Source of the DNA: Meandrina meandrites | Lineage: Eukaryota; Cnidaria; Anthozoa; Scleractinia; Meandrinidae | Length of the DNA stretch: 64,000 bases | Direction of reading: 5' to 3' | Assembly (NCBI GenBank): GCA_963693305.1 | Contig: OY855904.1 | Location: forward strand, 46,573,315-46,637,314 | In this document: in pieces, positions 31,372-43,340 of the stretch | Position numbering within the stretch: position 1 is the stretch's first letter | How the letters are laid out: each line of letters starts with the position of its first letter | Notes under the pieces: model-generated | What the model was told of the DNA's origin: nothing | Database searches by the model: none | The model's input: only the letters and a program-made list of their open reading frames with translations | Program-made: the position numbers and the translations under genes

Positions 31372-32568
31372 CTGTGCAAAGAACGCGAAACACTTGTAAA
31401 TAGGTCGTAAACGTAAATAAATCTATCGTGACGTTAGGTCACTAATGGGACCTTCACTCATCTTGTCATCCTCTTATTTTCCAGTTCTCTCAGCTCAACC
31501 TTCTGTCCTAACACTCGCCCGTCTTCTCAAACTCCTCTCCTATATGCTCCAAAACTTTTACTCCTCCATCATCCCCTACTTCCATCCTTGCACCCTTCCG
31601 TTCTTTATCCTTACAGTTTCCTATTCGCCATTTCTTCCATCCTCCCATCCCGGGTCTTGTTATCCTCCTGTTTTTCCATCACCCCGTCTACCAATCTTCC
31701 GATCCTCCTGTCTTTCGATAATCGATTTTTCTCGACTGTCTTTCGATTCTCGAAACTCTCAGAAAATTGCTCTTAAGGGCTTTCTATCTATGGTACATAT
31801 GACCACCACAGCTACCCCAGTAACTCCAGTGTACCTTATTTTGACTTTCCAAGCCTTTACAATTATTTGGGGACTTCTTTTTTTGTTACATTTTTTTGTC
31901 AAGTTCTTCCCGACTGTTTACTATCACCATCCCTGATATTTTTCCATTAATCTAAAGAACCATTCCGGTTTTCCTCACACAGTTGGATTTTTTTTAAACC
32001 ATGCTTTTTATTGACTATTTCTATATACGACTATTTTTGCATTAGGTGAATGGAATGGGGATAAAATAAGGGAGAGGTCATTATTTATGGGGAGAGAGGG
32101 AGGTTAGTGAATGTTTTATGTATGCGTCCCATGTAAGCTCAAACAAATTTTCAGCCCTCTCTCCCCTCCCTCAATGTCATTTGAAAAAACTTGCAACCAA
32201 CATAGAGCAAAAAACAAAGCGGTTGACAAAGAGGGTATCTAACACGGTTCTTAATCCTGCAATGATCCTGGCCAAAAGTTTTTCTCAAACCCCTAATCCT
32301 GATTGTTTTTATCGGCCAATCCCAATCCCGGTCATAAACTTTTTAAATCCCTTACATCAAAGGAAGAAGGCCTTTTCAGGGGGTCCAGATCCCCTCACAG
32401 CAAAACCATTAGAACTGAAAATTAGCTCTTTCCACAAAAGCAAGGACATTGCACGTTCATGTAGCATCTTCCAGTTTCAAATAAATAAAGTCACACACCC
32501 TCTTTTTAATACTTTGTATGTCATTATTCTATGCCTTTAGCGCTGCCCTTTAACATAACTAGGAGGCC

Positions 32569-32838
32569 TTAAGAACGAACTTTTAAGGAGCCCAAAAGTA
32601 ACACCTTCTTTTGTGTTAACCATCTTTTTCCACTTCCATGTAACATATTATCTCTCATACTCCTTAAATCGACAAACAAACCAAATATATTACCACTATA
32701 AAACTTTGTGGGAGTCATACTAGTTTCATGTTTTCCAAACTTTCTATACATTTCTTCCCAAAAATCACTTGGTTTTACAATTCCTTGACTATAAACTTTA
32801 TTTGGTTCACCATTGATTGCAACTTTTACTTCTGTCAA
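32569..32838 (-). pseudogene. Segment Z ORF, copy 4, frameshifted
   Basis: The counterpart of copy 2, but one T is lost from the run at about 32628, so the frame changes after MLHGSGK and ends early. It shows that no selection keeps this copy. Confidence 0.45.
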
Positions 32839-33061
32839 ATCAGGATTAAATGTTTTTTTCCACTATCTCTTGCATCATCAGCATAAGTTTCATAATTTTT
32901 TTTTAATGAGGATTTTTTTTATTTCAAACACAGACACTAGTTACAGATTACGAATTATATAATTACAGTTTATGATTATTACAATTATATAGTTACACAG
33001 TTTACATATTTTCAACTTGTATAGACTACGCAAATTAAGTAATTAGAGTGATTAAAGATAA

Positions 33062-33988
33062 TTAAAGTACAGCAGCCCAAGTGCGAAAAAATTTTGGTAG
33101 TGCTTTTTTCGCAGTCGCGATCTCTTTAAGAATTTCAAGTTTTCCATTATGTAACAGTAAAAAGCATTGAAAGTGTAAAACATCTCCGCGAAGGCTTGTG
33201 CAAAAAATACAATATTTAGCTAAAAGTAGACAATAATTGAGTGCTTGCCAATGCTTTGTTCTATCATGCCAGCCATAAAGTACATTGGTTTCGGATAACT
33301 TTATTGTTTCATTCGTTTTTTGGTACCACCAGTTTTGAAACAAGGTCCAATAATCGGCTGTAAGAGTGCATTCTATGAGTAGGTGATGCAGAGTTTGTTG
33401 TTCGGCGTTGCATAAGTTGCATATGGGGTTTTCTGAGAGGCCGTCTCGATAAAGTGTGACGCGGGTTGGAAGCACATTGTGGATCACTTTGTACTGAAAC
33501 ATTATGATTTTTACTTCATTTGTGACCGCAAATGGCATGCGATAGACGTTTTGGACGGTGTTTTTTGTGAAACCATGACGAAGAATTTTGGATTCAGCGG
33601 TGGGGGAGATGAAGATGGTTTTTAAAAGGGCGGTGTAAATAGAACTGGTTTTTACAGTGTTGACAGGGGTATTATTGTGTTCGACAATTGGAGCTGGGTT
33701 TTTAAAATTTGCTTTCCATTCTTTTGGGATTGCATTAACCAGACCATAGTATTTAGTAAAAGGAACATTCAGCTTGAATTTTAATGCAAACTCGTGCAGT
33801 TTTAGAAAGTCGCTGTTTGAGTTTAATAAGTCGCTTATCTTGGTAATACCGGCGTGATACCAATTGTGGTAAAAAACAGGTTTGTTTTCTACAAGAATTT
33901 TTCTGTTGTTCCATAATAGCTCGTTTTTTGGAAGCGTTTTACAGGCGATTCCTGTTGAGGTTTTGAACTCGCACCAATACTCTAACAT
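33062..33988 (-). pseudogene. LINE copy 2, ORF2 C-terminus
   Basis: The 308-codon protein is the same as at 21831-22757, including the CNLCNAEQQTLHHLLIEC zinc segment; the DNA differs at a synonymous site (about 33368). Confidence 0.85.
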
Positions 33989-34186
33989 TTTTTATAAAGG
34001 GATGGAAGCTTCTTCCCTTGGTCAAGTATATTTCTTGGAAAGTTGCATTTTGTTAAAAAGGCGAGGCCTCCATGGTTGTGCAGGAGCTGGTTGGGGATTA
34101 TCTTCCAGGAAGCTTGTGAATCGTCTTGTATTCTGTAGACCCAAGCTCTTTTGAGAGCTTTTTCATGATGTTAAAATCGCACATTT

Positions 34187-35236
34187 TTAAACCGCCGTAT
34201 TTTTATTTCCAATCAGGGTATTTCTTTTGATTTTAGGGGGCTTTCCCGCCCATATGAAGTCAAAGATAAATTTATTGATTTCTTGGATATAGTGAACTGG
34301 AACTGGCAGCACGGAGGCTGAATAAATCAATTTGGATATCCCAAGTGTTTTGACTATGTTGATTTTTCCATAGAGAGTCAAGTTTCTCCGTTTCCAAGTG
34401 TTTAAGTGTTTTTTCAAGGCTAAGTATTTTTTCGCCAAAGTTGAGTCTGTCGGCGTTTGCATGATTGTAAGAAAAAGAAACACCGAGAGCATTGATTGGT
34501 TCTTTTGGCCACTTAAAACCGAAAGGTTCATCTGTTTTATCTTTCCATTCACCTAACCACATTGCTTCGGTTTTGGTGTTGTTAATTTCTAGGCCAGAAC
34601 ACTCGTTGAATTCATTCAACAACTTCAATAGGCTTATGACGGAGTCAATTAAGGTCACGAACAAACACCGTTGTGTCGTCGGCATATTGGTTTATTTTTA
34701 GCTCATGTTTGTTGACTTGGATACCTTTGATAGTGGGATCACTTCTTATGGATCGAGAGAGAAGTTCTATGCCGAGAACAAAGAGGACGCCAGACAATGG
34801 ACAACCTTGTCTGACTCCTCGCTGTAGGGAGAAAAAGGTAGAGGCGTGGCCGTTGTTTAAAACGCAGCTTGTGACATTATTATAGAAAATTTTTATCCAA
34901 TTTTGGATATCAAGGCCGAAATTAAAGAGCCGTAGTGTTTCTAGAAGGTAGTTCCATTCAATCGAGTCGAACGCTTTTTTAAAGTCCAAAAAAATAGCGA
35001 TTCCTTTTTTATTTAGCTTATCTGTGTATTGTAATAAGTCGTAAATCAATCTGACGTTTTCGCCAATGTAGCGTCCTTTAACATAACCTGTTTGGTCTGG
35101 GTTTATTAATGTTGGCAAAACTTTTTCTATTCTTTTGGCTATTACTTTAGTGAGAATTTTGTAGTCAACATTTAGAAGTGAGATGGGCCTTAGGTTTTCC
35201 AGGATCGTTTTATCCTTGTTTTTTTTCGGTATAAGC

Positions 35237-35266
<30 letters not shown>
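34187..35266 (-). pseudogene. LINE copy 2, reverse transcriptase core
   Basis: Same boxes and same frame breaks as copy 1. Small changes: NQYADDTTVF (S to N) and EINKFIFDFIW (L to F). Confidence 0.85.
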
Positions 35267-35269
<3 letters not shown>

Positions 35270-36222
35270 ATTCTAGCTTTCTGATTGGTTCACTAGATCT
35301 CGGTTATCAGCCATTATACCTGCGTTTGACCTTATATGGGAAACGAGTGCGGCAAGTGCCGCTCAGTTTAAAAATTTTCCTGCGGGAAGCGAAAGTTCCA
35401 TCAGAAAAATGGCAAATTTGGCAAGCTTTATAAGCTTATACAAGAAATAATCGACAGTGCCTTCCCTAAAACCACACAAATACCACAAAGTGCCATAGTT
35501 GACTCAACTGCGTAAAACTGAAAGATTTGATGCGAAATGTTTAATTAAAAATACTTGTAAATGTACAACAAGAGCGACTGAACAAAGAAGAAAACAGCAA
35601 ATAATTTACGGGAAGACTAGAAAACTGACACAATTTCATTCAGTGTTCGACGTAAAATTAGGCTCAGCACTTCAGTTAAGTTTGTTTCCTTTCAATCTTG
35701 ATCTTTTCCTTTTATACTTCAATAAACTTCATCGAATCTGAGTGCAATTTCGTTTCAGCATAATGTAGTAGTCTTGATGACAGCCGTGGGGCCGTAAACA
35801 AGTACAATATGTAAACACTTGCTTCGCTCGTCTTGCACAAGGAGTATAATTTCCAGAAAAGCTATTGCTTCGGATCTTCCCGTAAACCTTAATTTTTGTC
35901 ACAATTTTCCAGGATGAAAAGACGATTTACGAGGAGGTTTTCCGAGGAAAATCTTCAGAGGAACACTCGCTCACTCGCTTTCCTCGCGTGTTTCATTCAA
36001 CTCAAAAAGTGAACACCGCGCCACAAATTTTCCCGCCTCCTCATACTATCACTTCGTTTACATCAAAATGAAATGTCTAGTTGACTTAAACTAAAGAAGA
36101 ATTTAATAAAACAATTATTCCATTCGCCCTTGTTGGATACGAGTGGTTATAGCCAACTCTGCGCTTCGCGCCTCGTTGGCTATTTACCACCTCGTATCCA
36201 ACGCGGGCTCATGGAATAGCTG
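35267..36222. mobile_element. Sequence inserted in the LINE RT (copy 2)
   Basis: Counterpart of 24036-24984, with its hairpin at 36115-36219. Confidence 0.6.
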
Positions 36223-36389
36223 TTAATTATTCCACGCTTTTGGCTCATAGAAAGCGTGCCATGTTGAAAAGCGTAGTTGCAACTGGCTTGCAGGCCAAGG
36301 CACATGTCGGGCCAGAAAAAACGGTAAAATTCCGCCGGCAGACCATCGGTGCCTGGGGTTTTGTTGTTGCTAAAGTCTTTAAGCGCGTT
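36223..36389 (-). pseudogene. LINE copy 2, start of the RT domain
   Basis: Counterpart of 24985-25152; here the frame is open through GTDGLPAEFYRFFWPDMCLG and SMSQKRGIIN, up to the hairpin insertion. Confidence 0.8.
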
Positions 36390-36480
36390 ACATTGCACGT
36401 TCATGTAGCATCTTCCAGTTTCAAATAAATAAAGTCACACACCCTCTTTTTAATACTTTGTATGTCATTATTCTATGTCT

Positions 36481-36783
36481 TTAGCGCTGCCCTTTAACAT
36501 AACTAGGAGGCCTTAAGAACGAACTTTTAAGGAGCCCAAAAGTAACACCTTCTTTTGTGTTAACCATCTTTTTTCCACTTCCATGTAACATATTATCTCT
36601 CATACTCCTTAAATCGACAAACAAACCAAATATATTACCACTATAAAACTTTGTGGGAGTCATACTAGTTTCATGTTTTCCAAACTTTCTATACATTTCT
36701 TCCCAAAAATCACTTGGTTTTACAATTCCTTGACTATAAACTTTATTTGGTTTACCATTGATTACAACTTTTACTTCTGTCAA
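36481..36783 (-). pseudogene. Segment Z ORF, copy 5
   Basis: The counterpart of copy 3 to the right of LINE copy 2; the conserved peptide matches copy 3. Confidence 0.4.
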
Positions 36784-36916
36784 ATCAGGATTAAATGTTT
36801 TTTTTTTCCACTATCTCTTGCACCACCAGCATAAGTTTCATAAAATAATAATAACAAACCGTTAAAACTATTTCTTGGAACATTTACACTTACACTTTTA
36901 TTGATTGTGTCAGCAT

Positions 36917-37441
36917 TTAAAGCGGCAGGTACAAAAGGCAGGTCGCAGGTCGCAGGTCACAGGTCAGTAAAAAGAAAAACTCGGCAATTACATAATTACT
37001 CCTGCATTGCGGCGGAAGTACCGGCACTAGCTTTCGACGCATATGCTTTAGTATTATATTCATAAATTTGGATTTACATCTGTAAGGTATGTTGAAGTGC
37101 ACCAAACATGTTTTCAGCTTTAAATCTTCGTCTTTAAATATCAACTGGTTTTTGCATGGATAGCAACAGAACACAGTCCATTCATGGGGTCTGGAAAGAA
37201 CAAGAGCCTCTAAGAGGAGCTTGGAACGAGGAATTCCCTCGTGCAACGTGCCATGGCGGACGAAGAAGTTAGTGAAGCGTATGTTTTCGAGGTAAGAGAA
37301 CAGCGCTTGCTGTTGCATTATTGGTACTTCAGATCCTCTCAAGAAATGTAAAATATCCAAATCAAAATGCTGTCGTTCGTTCGAGTTTACACCACGTTGT
37401 TGACTGTCGGCTGTCAGACCTTTGTTAATCTCTGATTCCAA
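36917..37441 (-). CDS. Unrecognised ORF inside T1, unit C
   Basis: 174 codons, identical in protein to the unit B copy. Confidence 0.3.
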   Translation of the reverse strand: MESEINKGLTADSQQRGVNSNERQHFDLDILHFLRGSEVPIMQQQALFSYLENIRFTNFFVRHGTLHEGIPRSKLLLEALVLSRPHEWTVFCCYPCKNQLIFKDEDLKLKTCLVHFNIPYRCKSKFMNIILKHMRRKLVPVLPPQCRSNYVIAEFFFLLTCDLRPATCLLYLPL

Positions 37442-37848
37442 ACCGAGGTTTCAGCTCATCGAGCATTCTTGAACGAAACGGCCAATAATGGCGAACTAAA
37501 AAACTTCATGTACGCTGTTACCAAAGTGTGACGCCGCAATGAATTCAAAACAAAAATGAAAACAAACCCCGCGACCACGCAAAAGCCGGTTCTTTCGAGG
37601 ACCCCTGGTTGTTAAAGAGCTACGTCATCATTCGTGTATTTTCAAAAGATTGGCTAAACTTTAAATTTCAAAATCGTCATTTCGAAGCCCTTTCAATCCT
37701 TTCCATCCTCAGCCATCCTTGCTCTTTTTTGCTTTACAATCCCCCCTTTGGTGCTTTCTTCCTTCGCAATCCATTATTTTTAGGTTTCCTAACATTTTAA
37801 GAAATTACTCAAAATATCGTGACGTAGCTCTAATGTAAAGACGAAGAT

Positions 37849-38504
37849 TTAAGGGGGGGTCCTTCTTAACTACAGATCTAGAACAGTTGCTAGGGAATTC
37901 CTGAAGACCAGTTTTAGTGGCAAGCCATTTTGGACCGTTTTGTAACGCTAAATGGTAAATTTTGTGGGGCAGGAAATGCCTGCTTGAAATATTGACATTG
38001 CGCCTGCATAACTAGTGCCAGTCCTAAACCGCGCGTTAGAATTCAAAATCCCTAATACTTGGAGGAAAAAAGGAAGAGTTCTGAATTTTTTAAAGAATCG
38101 GAGATAACATAGCATTCTTTATAATCCTACGTATGGGATTACCGTTTACAAGAAAGAAAAAAGCGCTACTGAAGAAAGTCTGAAAATACGGGTGTTAATT
38201 ATGTCATAACTTTTACAATAATGCACATCTTGTAAAACCCATACGAAGCATTAAGCGTGTGGACATTCTTTATCTATTGGCACCGATTTTAACTTTCAGT
38301 TTTATATGCCCTTTCTGTTTTAGGGTTTCTTCTATTCTGGCCACGCCACTTGTCAAATATGGCCGTGATTTGAAACTCTTGAAGGACTCTTCAATTAAAC
38401 AAAGTTGCGAAAAAAGCTTATCCGTAGCAGGTCAAGTTTCCAAAATATGGCGGTTAGATACCTTCCTTAGCAACAACTTAGTAGTTAAGAAGGACCCCCC
38501 TTAA
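37849..38504. mobile_element. TTAA-flanked MITE, 648 bp, in unit C
   Basis: The same insertion at the same point as in unit B, so it was copied by the segmental duplication. Confidence 0.88.
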
Positions 38505-38665
38505 AGCTGAAAACATGTTTGGTGCACTTTAACAGGCCTGGCAGATGTAACTAGAAATTTGACAGTATAATACCAAAGTATATGCGTCGAAAGTTAATGC
38601 TGGTACTTCCGCCGCAATGCAGAAGTAATTATGTAATTGCCCAGTTTTTCTTTTTACTGACTGTC

Positions 38666-38749
38666 ACCTGCGACCTGTGACCTGTGACCTGTGACCTGCC
38701 ACCTGCGACCTGTGACCTGTGACCTGTGACCTGTGACCTGTGACCTGCC
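38666..38749. repeat. ACCTGTG heptamer array, 12 units
   Basis: Unit C version, one heptamer longer than unit B. Confidence 0.85.
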
Positions 38750-38971
38750 TTTTGTACCTGCCGCACTCGACGTCAACTGCCACAAATTTGCATAAGTTAA
38801 TTAAGCACAAGGGCAACGCCAAAAATAAAATATAAAATTTAAATTAAAACTCAAATATAAAAGACAGAGCTTGTAGGCTATTCAAAAACTAAAAACCAAT
38901 AGCAAAACAATTGAATTTTTTCCAGAAGGCAGCATTTTGCATTACAGTTTTTCGCATACGATGAAACTAAC

Positions 38972-39067
38972 CTGCTAAAAATAACAGAGTTTGACATTCC
39001 GGCGTGTTAGCCGACTGAAATCTGCATTCTCTGAAGAGATACTCGCTACAGCCAATGTGTATTCGTG
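38972..39067 (-). CDS. Candidate 96-bp Cys-containing exon, unit C
   Basis: Counterpart of 16603-16698; no change in splice-like ends. Confidence 0.28.
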
Positions 39068-40666
39068 CTACATAATTTTTTATAGCCACTAACTACTGTG
39101 ACTGAAGATTCTAGTTATTAAATATGTTAAATTCTAAAGAGTTTCTTTAAAGTCCATTCCCTATGACAAATTGGAGGGGAGTTCCAATTGAAAAGACCAC
39201 TATGGGAAAGAAAGCTGGTAAGACATAAAGGCTTTTTTCCCAAAACTTGAAACCAATAAGGGAAAGGGTACAAATCTGGTTGTCCTCGTTTCGCTCTTTC
39301 AACTTAAGCAACGGGATAAAATATTTAGGAATGCGAATGCCCGTGATATCCCTAAAATAATTTTGACATTCCAGCGTGTTAGGAGAACTTTTTCTAAAAC
39401 GATTTTTGCTACAGCTGAGGTACATTCGCTGTTCATAAGTTTTTCCACGCACTTTATAGTTAATTGAAGTTTCTATTTATTAGATATATTTAACTCTAAA
39501 AGTCAAAGGCTTTTTTTCATAGTTTATTCCCTTCGATAACCGAATCTCGGAAACAGCTTTTTCGAAGCGTTTAGGCGGAAATTAAGATACCTTACATCGC
39601 AGCCGCTCATTTAACCTTCTTAATTCCTAATTTTGGGGCAATATTTGATGATTTTAAGTAAACCCATGTTTTATCCCAAACACAAAGCTAGTTTTGAGAA
39701 CATTTGCTCTCTTGGATAGTTATTTTATGCGGAAAGTTAGAAACCAGGATAGGACAAAATTGTGTCACGCACGTTATGACTATTGAATATAGGCCATGTT
39801 CATCGAACTCCTGTAGCTCGAAAAGCTTAGTGCCCAAAAATGTTTTTTCTGTTCTTGGTACACTAACCCTAGATCTGAACATGGGTAGTAGTTTGGGCTC
39901 CAGATCATGTTATACTTTTGAGAAATACTTCTTTAACTAACAGCATGTTTGCCTATATTTTGCGAGGGCTCTTTGTGGGATATTTTCAAAAAATTATAAT
40001 TATTTTTTATTAAGTCGGATTTCCAATATTTTGCCGTACATTTATAGACAAGACATGAAACAAAATAATTGCGAAGTTTTATTTCATTTGAGTAAAAGCG
40101 GAATTTTTTCAGCACCTTCAGTGCAATGCCTTAATTTGACTCGAAACAAGACGATTTTTCGGTTTTGGACCGTCCTCGCAAATCATCGACAAAAATATTA
40201 CAAAATAGCAGTAGAAGCGAAAATATTGCAATTTTTGTTTATCATATGGATCAATTGTCTTGCCCAGAAAATTTGAAGGAATTCTATTTTGGGCCGAAAA
40301 TCGAGTGGTCGGATCTTACGCGGACAGTCTTTTAAACATGATTGAATGACGACGTCTTGAAGACGTTTTGTCCTCCTTAGCCTACGTGCAGCCGTCTCCC
40401 ATTTCATCGCGCCCATTTCCTATCTGCAGGAGGAAATAGGAGACGGTTGCGCGAAGACTTGCATGTTTTCCGTCCATCCATTGTCCCATCCTGCCATCTA
40501 CCCATCCCCGTATTCTCAAATTGCCATTCCATGCATCTATCTTTACATCATTCCATTTTCGAATCTTCTCGTCATACCGTTGTCCAGATTTAACAAGATA
40601 AGAACTGAAAACACCTCTCTCAGAAAAAGTCCCTTAAACTGACTTTGATATATAAATTTAAAATAC

Positions 40667-40717
40667 CTGCACAAGATTTCTGTGTTGGTGATGAAGCTAC
40701 GGCATCTGCATGTTGAT
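40667..40717 (-). CDS. Mini-exon a, unit C (51 bp)
   Basis: Identical to unit B; splice sites kept. Confidence 0.6.
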
Positions 40718-41011
40718 CTGTCAAAAAAGTACAAAAAACATTCGTAAATATAATTTATCATGTCATGAAGCTATTTTGTCGTTTTAACTAAAGTATCATT
40801 TACTTTCCTATCATTCTCAAATTCTTTCATATTCCAATTCTTTTCTTCCTCTATCCTTTCATCCTATCCTCTATTTTCCCATCATTCTATCATCTCATCT
40901 AACCGTTCTCCAATTTTAATTCCCCCCTTCACCTAAATTAACTCTTTCTGCGGAAGGGTTGATGATCGACAATAACCTGAGAATGAGATTGATAAGAAAC
41001 ATTCGAAATAC

Positions 41012-41062
41012 CTGCACTAGTTTCCTGTTGTGGCGATAAAGCTGCTTCACCCACTTGTTGAT
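41012..41062 (-). CDS. Mini-exon b, unit C (51 bp)
   Basis: Identical to unit B; splice sites kept. Confidence 0.58.
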
Positions 41063-41556
41063 CTGGCGATAAACGTGAAACACTCTTTTAAACATGAGTA
41101 AAAAGGAGACGGCTGCACGCTGGTTAACATTATTGATTTTACAGCGTTGAACAACTTAAATCTCGAAAACGGTTATACACAGAAAGGAAAAATACAACAC
41201 ATATATAAATGCTAATTTGAATGGAAAAAACAATTGTTGAATAACAAAAGGTAAAATCGCCTAGACCAATGATAAGCTGAATTAACAATTCCTGTGAAAT
41301 ACATTAAAATTCAAATAACAACCGTCAAATACTTTCGCAATAACAACAAACATGTGTTCCGCTCATCCATTGTTCCATCCTGTCATCTACCCGTTCCCCT
41401 ATTCTCAAATTGTCATTCCCATGCTTCTTTGTCTAAATCATTCTATTTTCAAATCTTCTCGTCATGCCGTTGTCCAGATTTAACAAGATGAGAACTGAAA
41501 GCACCTCTCTCAGAAAACGACCCTGAAACTGTGTTTGATATAAAAGTATAAAATAC

Positions 41557-41607
41557 CTGCACAAGAGTCCTGTATTGGTGATGAAGCTACGGCACCTGCA
41601 TGTTGAT
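41557..41607 (-). pseudogene. Mini-exon c, unit C, acceptor lost
   Basis: Same AG-to-AT change as unit B, so it was inherited through the B/C duplication. Confidence 0.5.
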
Positions 41608-41930
41608 ATGTCAAAGAAGTACAAAAAGCATTCGTTAATATAACTTACCAAGTCATGAAGCTGTTTTGTCGTTTTAACTAGAGTATCATTTACTTTCCCG
41701 TCATTCTCAAATTCTCTCATATTCCAATTCTCTTCTCCCTCTATCCTTTCATCCTGCCATTCTTCTTTTCTTCTATACTCCTATCCACCTATTTTACCAT
41801 TTTTCTATCTTCCTATCTAACTGTTCCTAAATGTCAATTTCCCCCTTTCACCTAAATTAATTCTTTTACGAGAAGGATTGACGATCGACAATAACCTGTG
41901 AATGAGATTGATAAAAATAGGTCGAGATAC

Positions 41931-41981
41931 CTGCACCAGCTCCTTGTGGTGGCGATAAAGCTTCGGCACCCACTTGTTGAT
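41931..41981 (-). pseudogene. Mini-exon d, unit C, acceptor lost
   Basis: Same GC in place of AG as in units A and B, so the loss predates the duplications. Confidence 0.5.
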
Positions 41982-42329
41982 GCGGCAATGAAAGTGAAAC
42001 ACTCTTCAACGTGATTGAGTGACGAAGTCGTGAAGACTTTTGTCCTTTGTATCCTATTATCCCTTAGCCTACGTGCAGCGGTCAACCGTCTCCCATTTCC
42101 TGTCTGCGTTAGGAAATAGGAGACGGCTTCACGCAGGTTAGCAAGTCTTCCGTCCATCCATTGTCCCATCCTGCCATCTACCCGTTTCCCTATTCTCAAA
42201 TTGTCATTCCCACGCTTCTTTCTTTACATCATTCCATTTTCGAATCTTCTCATCATACCGTTGGCCAGATTTAACAAGATAAGGTTTGGAAACACCTGAG
42301 ACTGAGTTTGATAAAGAAGTTCAAAATAC

Positions 42330-42380
42330 CTGCACTAGATTCCTGTATTGGTGACGAAGCTGGAGCACCTCTTTGTTGAT
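42330..42380 (-). CDS. Mini-exon e, unit C (51 bp)
   Basis: Both splice sites kept. It is the first canonical mini-exon after the ATG exon, about 960 bases downstream on the minus strand. Confidence 0.6.
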
Positions 42381-42578
42381 CTGTCAAAAGTACAAGAAAC
42401 ACGTGTAAATGGAAATGACACTGACTAAAGTCCTGAGGCCGTTTTTCCTTCCAAGTATGTACCATTCCCAGTCATTCTATGTTGTGACTCTGTTCTCCGC
42501 CCCTACCCCCATGCTCCTACCTACTCATCTTTTCGTCTTCCCATCTATCCATTCTTCAAACCCACTTTCATCGAATAC

Positions 42579-42641
42579 ACTCTCCCAGGGGGGAGTAGCG
42601 AAGAATGAGTGGGCGATGAAGCAATGGCACCCCACGTCCAT
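42579..42641 (-). CDS. Diverged mini-exon f, unit C (63 bp candidate)
   Basis: Same as f of unit A, with the same reservations; it would be the exon nearest the ATG exon. Confidence 0.3.
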
Positions 42642-43340
42642 CTGTGCAAAGAACGCGAAACACTTGTAAATAGGTCGTAAACGTAAATAAATCTATCGTG
42701 ACGTTAGGTCACTAATGGGACCTTCACTCATCTTGTCATCCTCTTATTCTCCAGTTCTCTCAGCTCAACCTTCTCTCCTAACACTCGCCCGTCTTCTCAA
42801 ACTCCTCTCCTATATGCTCCAAAACTTTTACTCACCCATCATCCCCTACTTCCATCCTCGCACCCTTCCGTTCTTTATCCTTACAGTTTCCTATTCGCCA
42901 ATTCTTCCATCCTCCCATCCCGGGTCTTGTTATCCTCCTGTTTTTCCATCACCCCGTCTACCAATCTTCCGATCCTCCTGTCTTCCGATAATCTCACCCT
43001 CCCATTCTCTGCCCATTCACCCAAAACAACTCCCTTTGGGAGACTGGGAGAGGGGGGGGGGGATAAAAAGTGATCCTGTAGCTACAGATTGACTGAGGAC
43101 TGCAGATACTCTGAGTGACGTAACTTTTAGCAGACAATAGTTACATTGGGGCAGGGGATGTAAATACCTACCGGTCTCTTTCTTACAAAACGTTTACACG
43201 GAAAGAGGTCAGTCTTTGATAGTTGATAGATAAGCTCTAGAGAGAGATGGAGCCGTTTAATTCAGAAGAATGTGGAATAACTGACATTCGACTGTAACAA
43301 ACAAACAAATGGTACTGGGAGAAACGTAAATTTAAAATAC

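Larger units (their letters stand above)
25153..36389. repeat. Tandem unit B, 11.2 kb
   Basis: A full repeat of unit A in the same orientation, offset about 11.23 kb for the right part. It is nearly identical to unit C (offset 11268-11270) over the shared 6.6 kb. It contains the TTAA element at 26588-27243. CGTGCAGCCGTCTCC foldbacks are near 29110-29183 and 30798-30868. Confidence 0.92.
32896..36389 (-). mobile_element. L1/Tx1-like LINE, copy 2
   Basis: A nearly identical copy of the LINE in unit A, with the same frameshifts, insertion and flanks. It was therefore copied by segmental duplication, not by a separate transposition. It differs by a 7-base insertion near 35905 and a few substitutions. 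Confidence 0.88.
36922..38764. mobile_element. Inverted-repeat element T1, copy in unit C
   Basis: As in unit B, including the TTAA element at the same point. The right heptamer array has twelve units. Confidence 0.75.
36390..42993. repeat. Tandem unit C, 6.6 kb, partial
   Basis: Matches units A and B from Z through mini-exon f, then diverges at about 42993 (GATAATC then TCACCC, not GATTTTT). Differences rise in its last 300 bases. It lacks Y and the LINE. What follows is single-copy sequence leading to the ATG exon at 43341-43398. Confidence 0.9.

Noticed and set aside
14712..42993. Tandem units as a pure assembly artefact
   Set aside because: Unit A differs from B and C by a clean insertion with an empty site and by other indels, and C lacks the LINE. 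An artefact of identical copies would not show this, although B against C still deserves long-read support.
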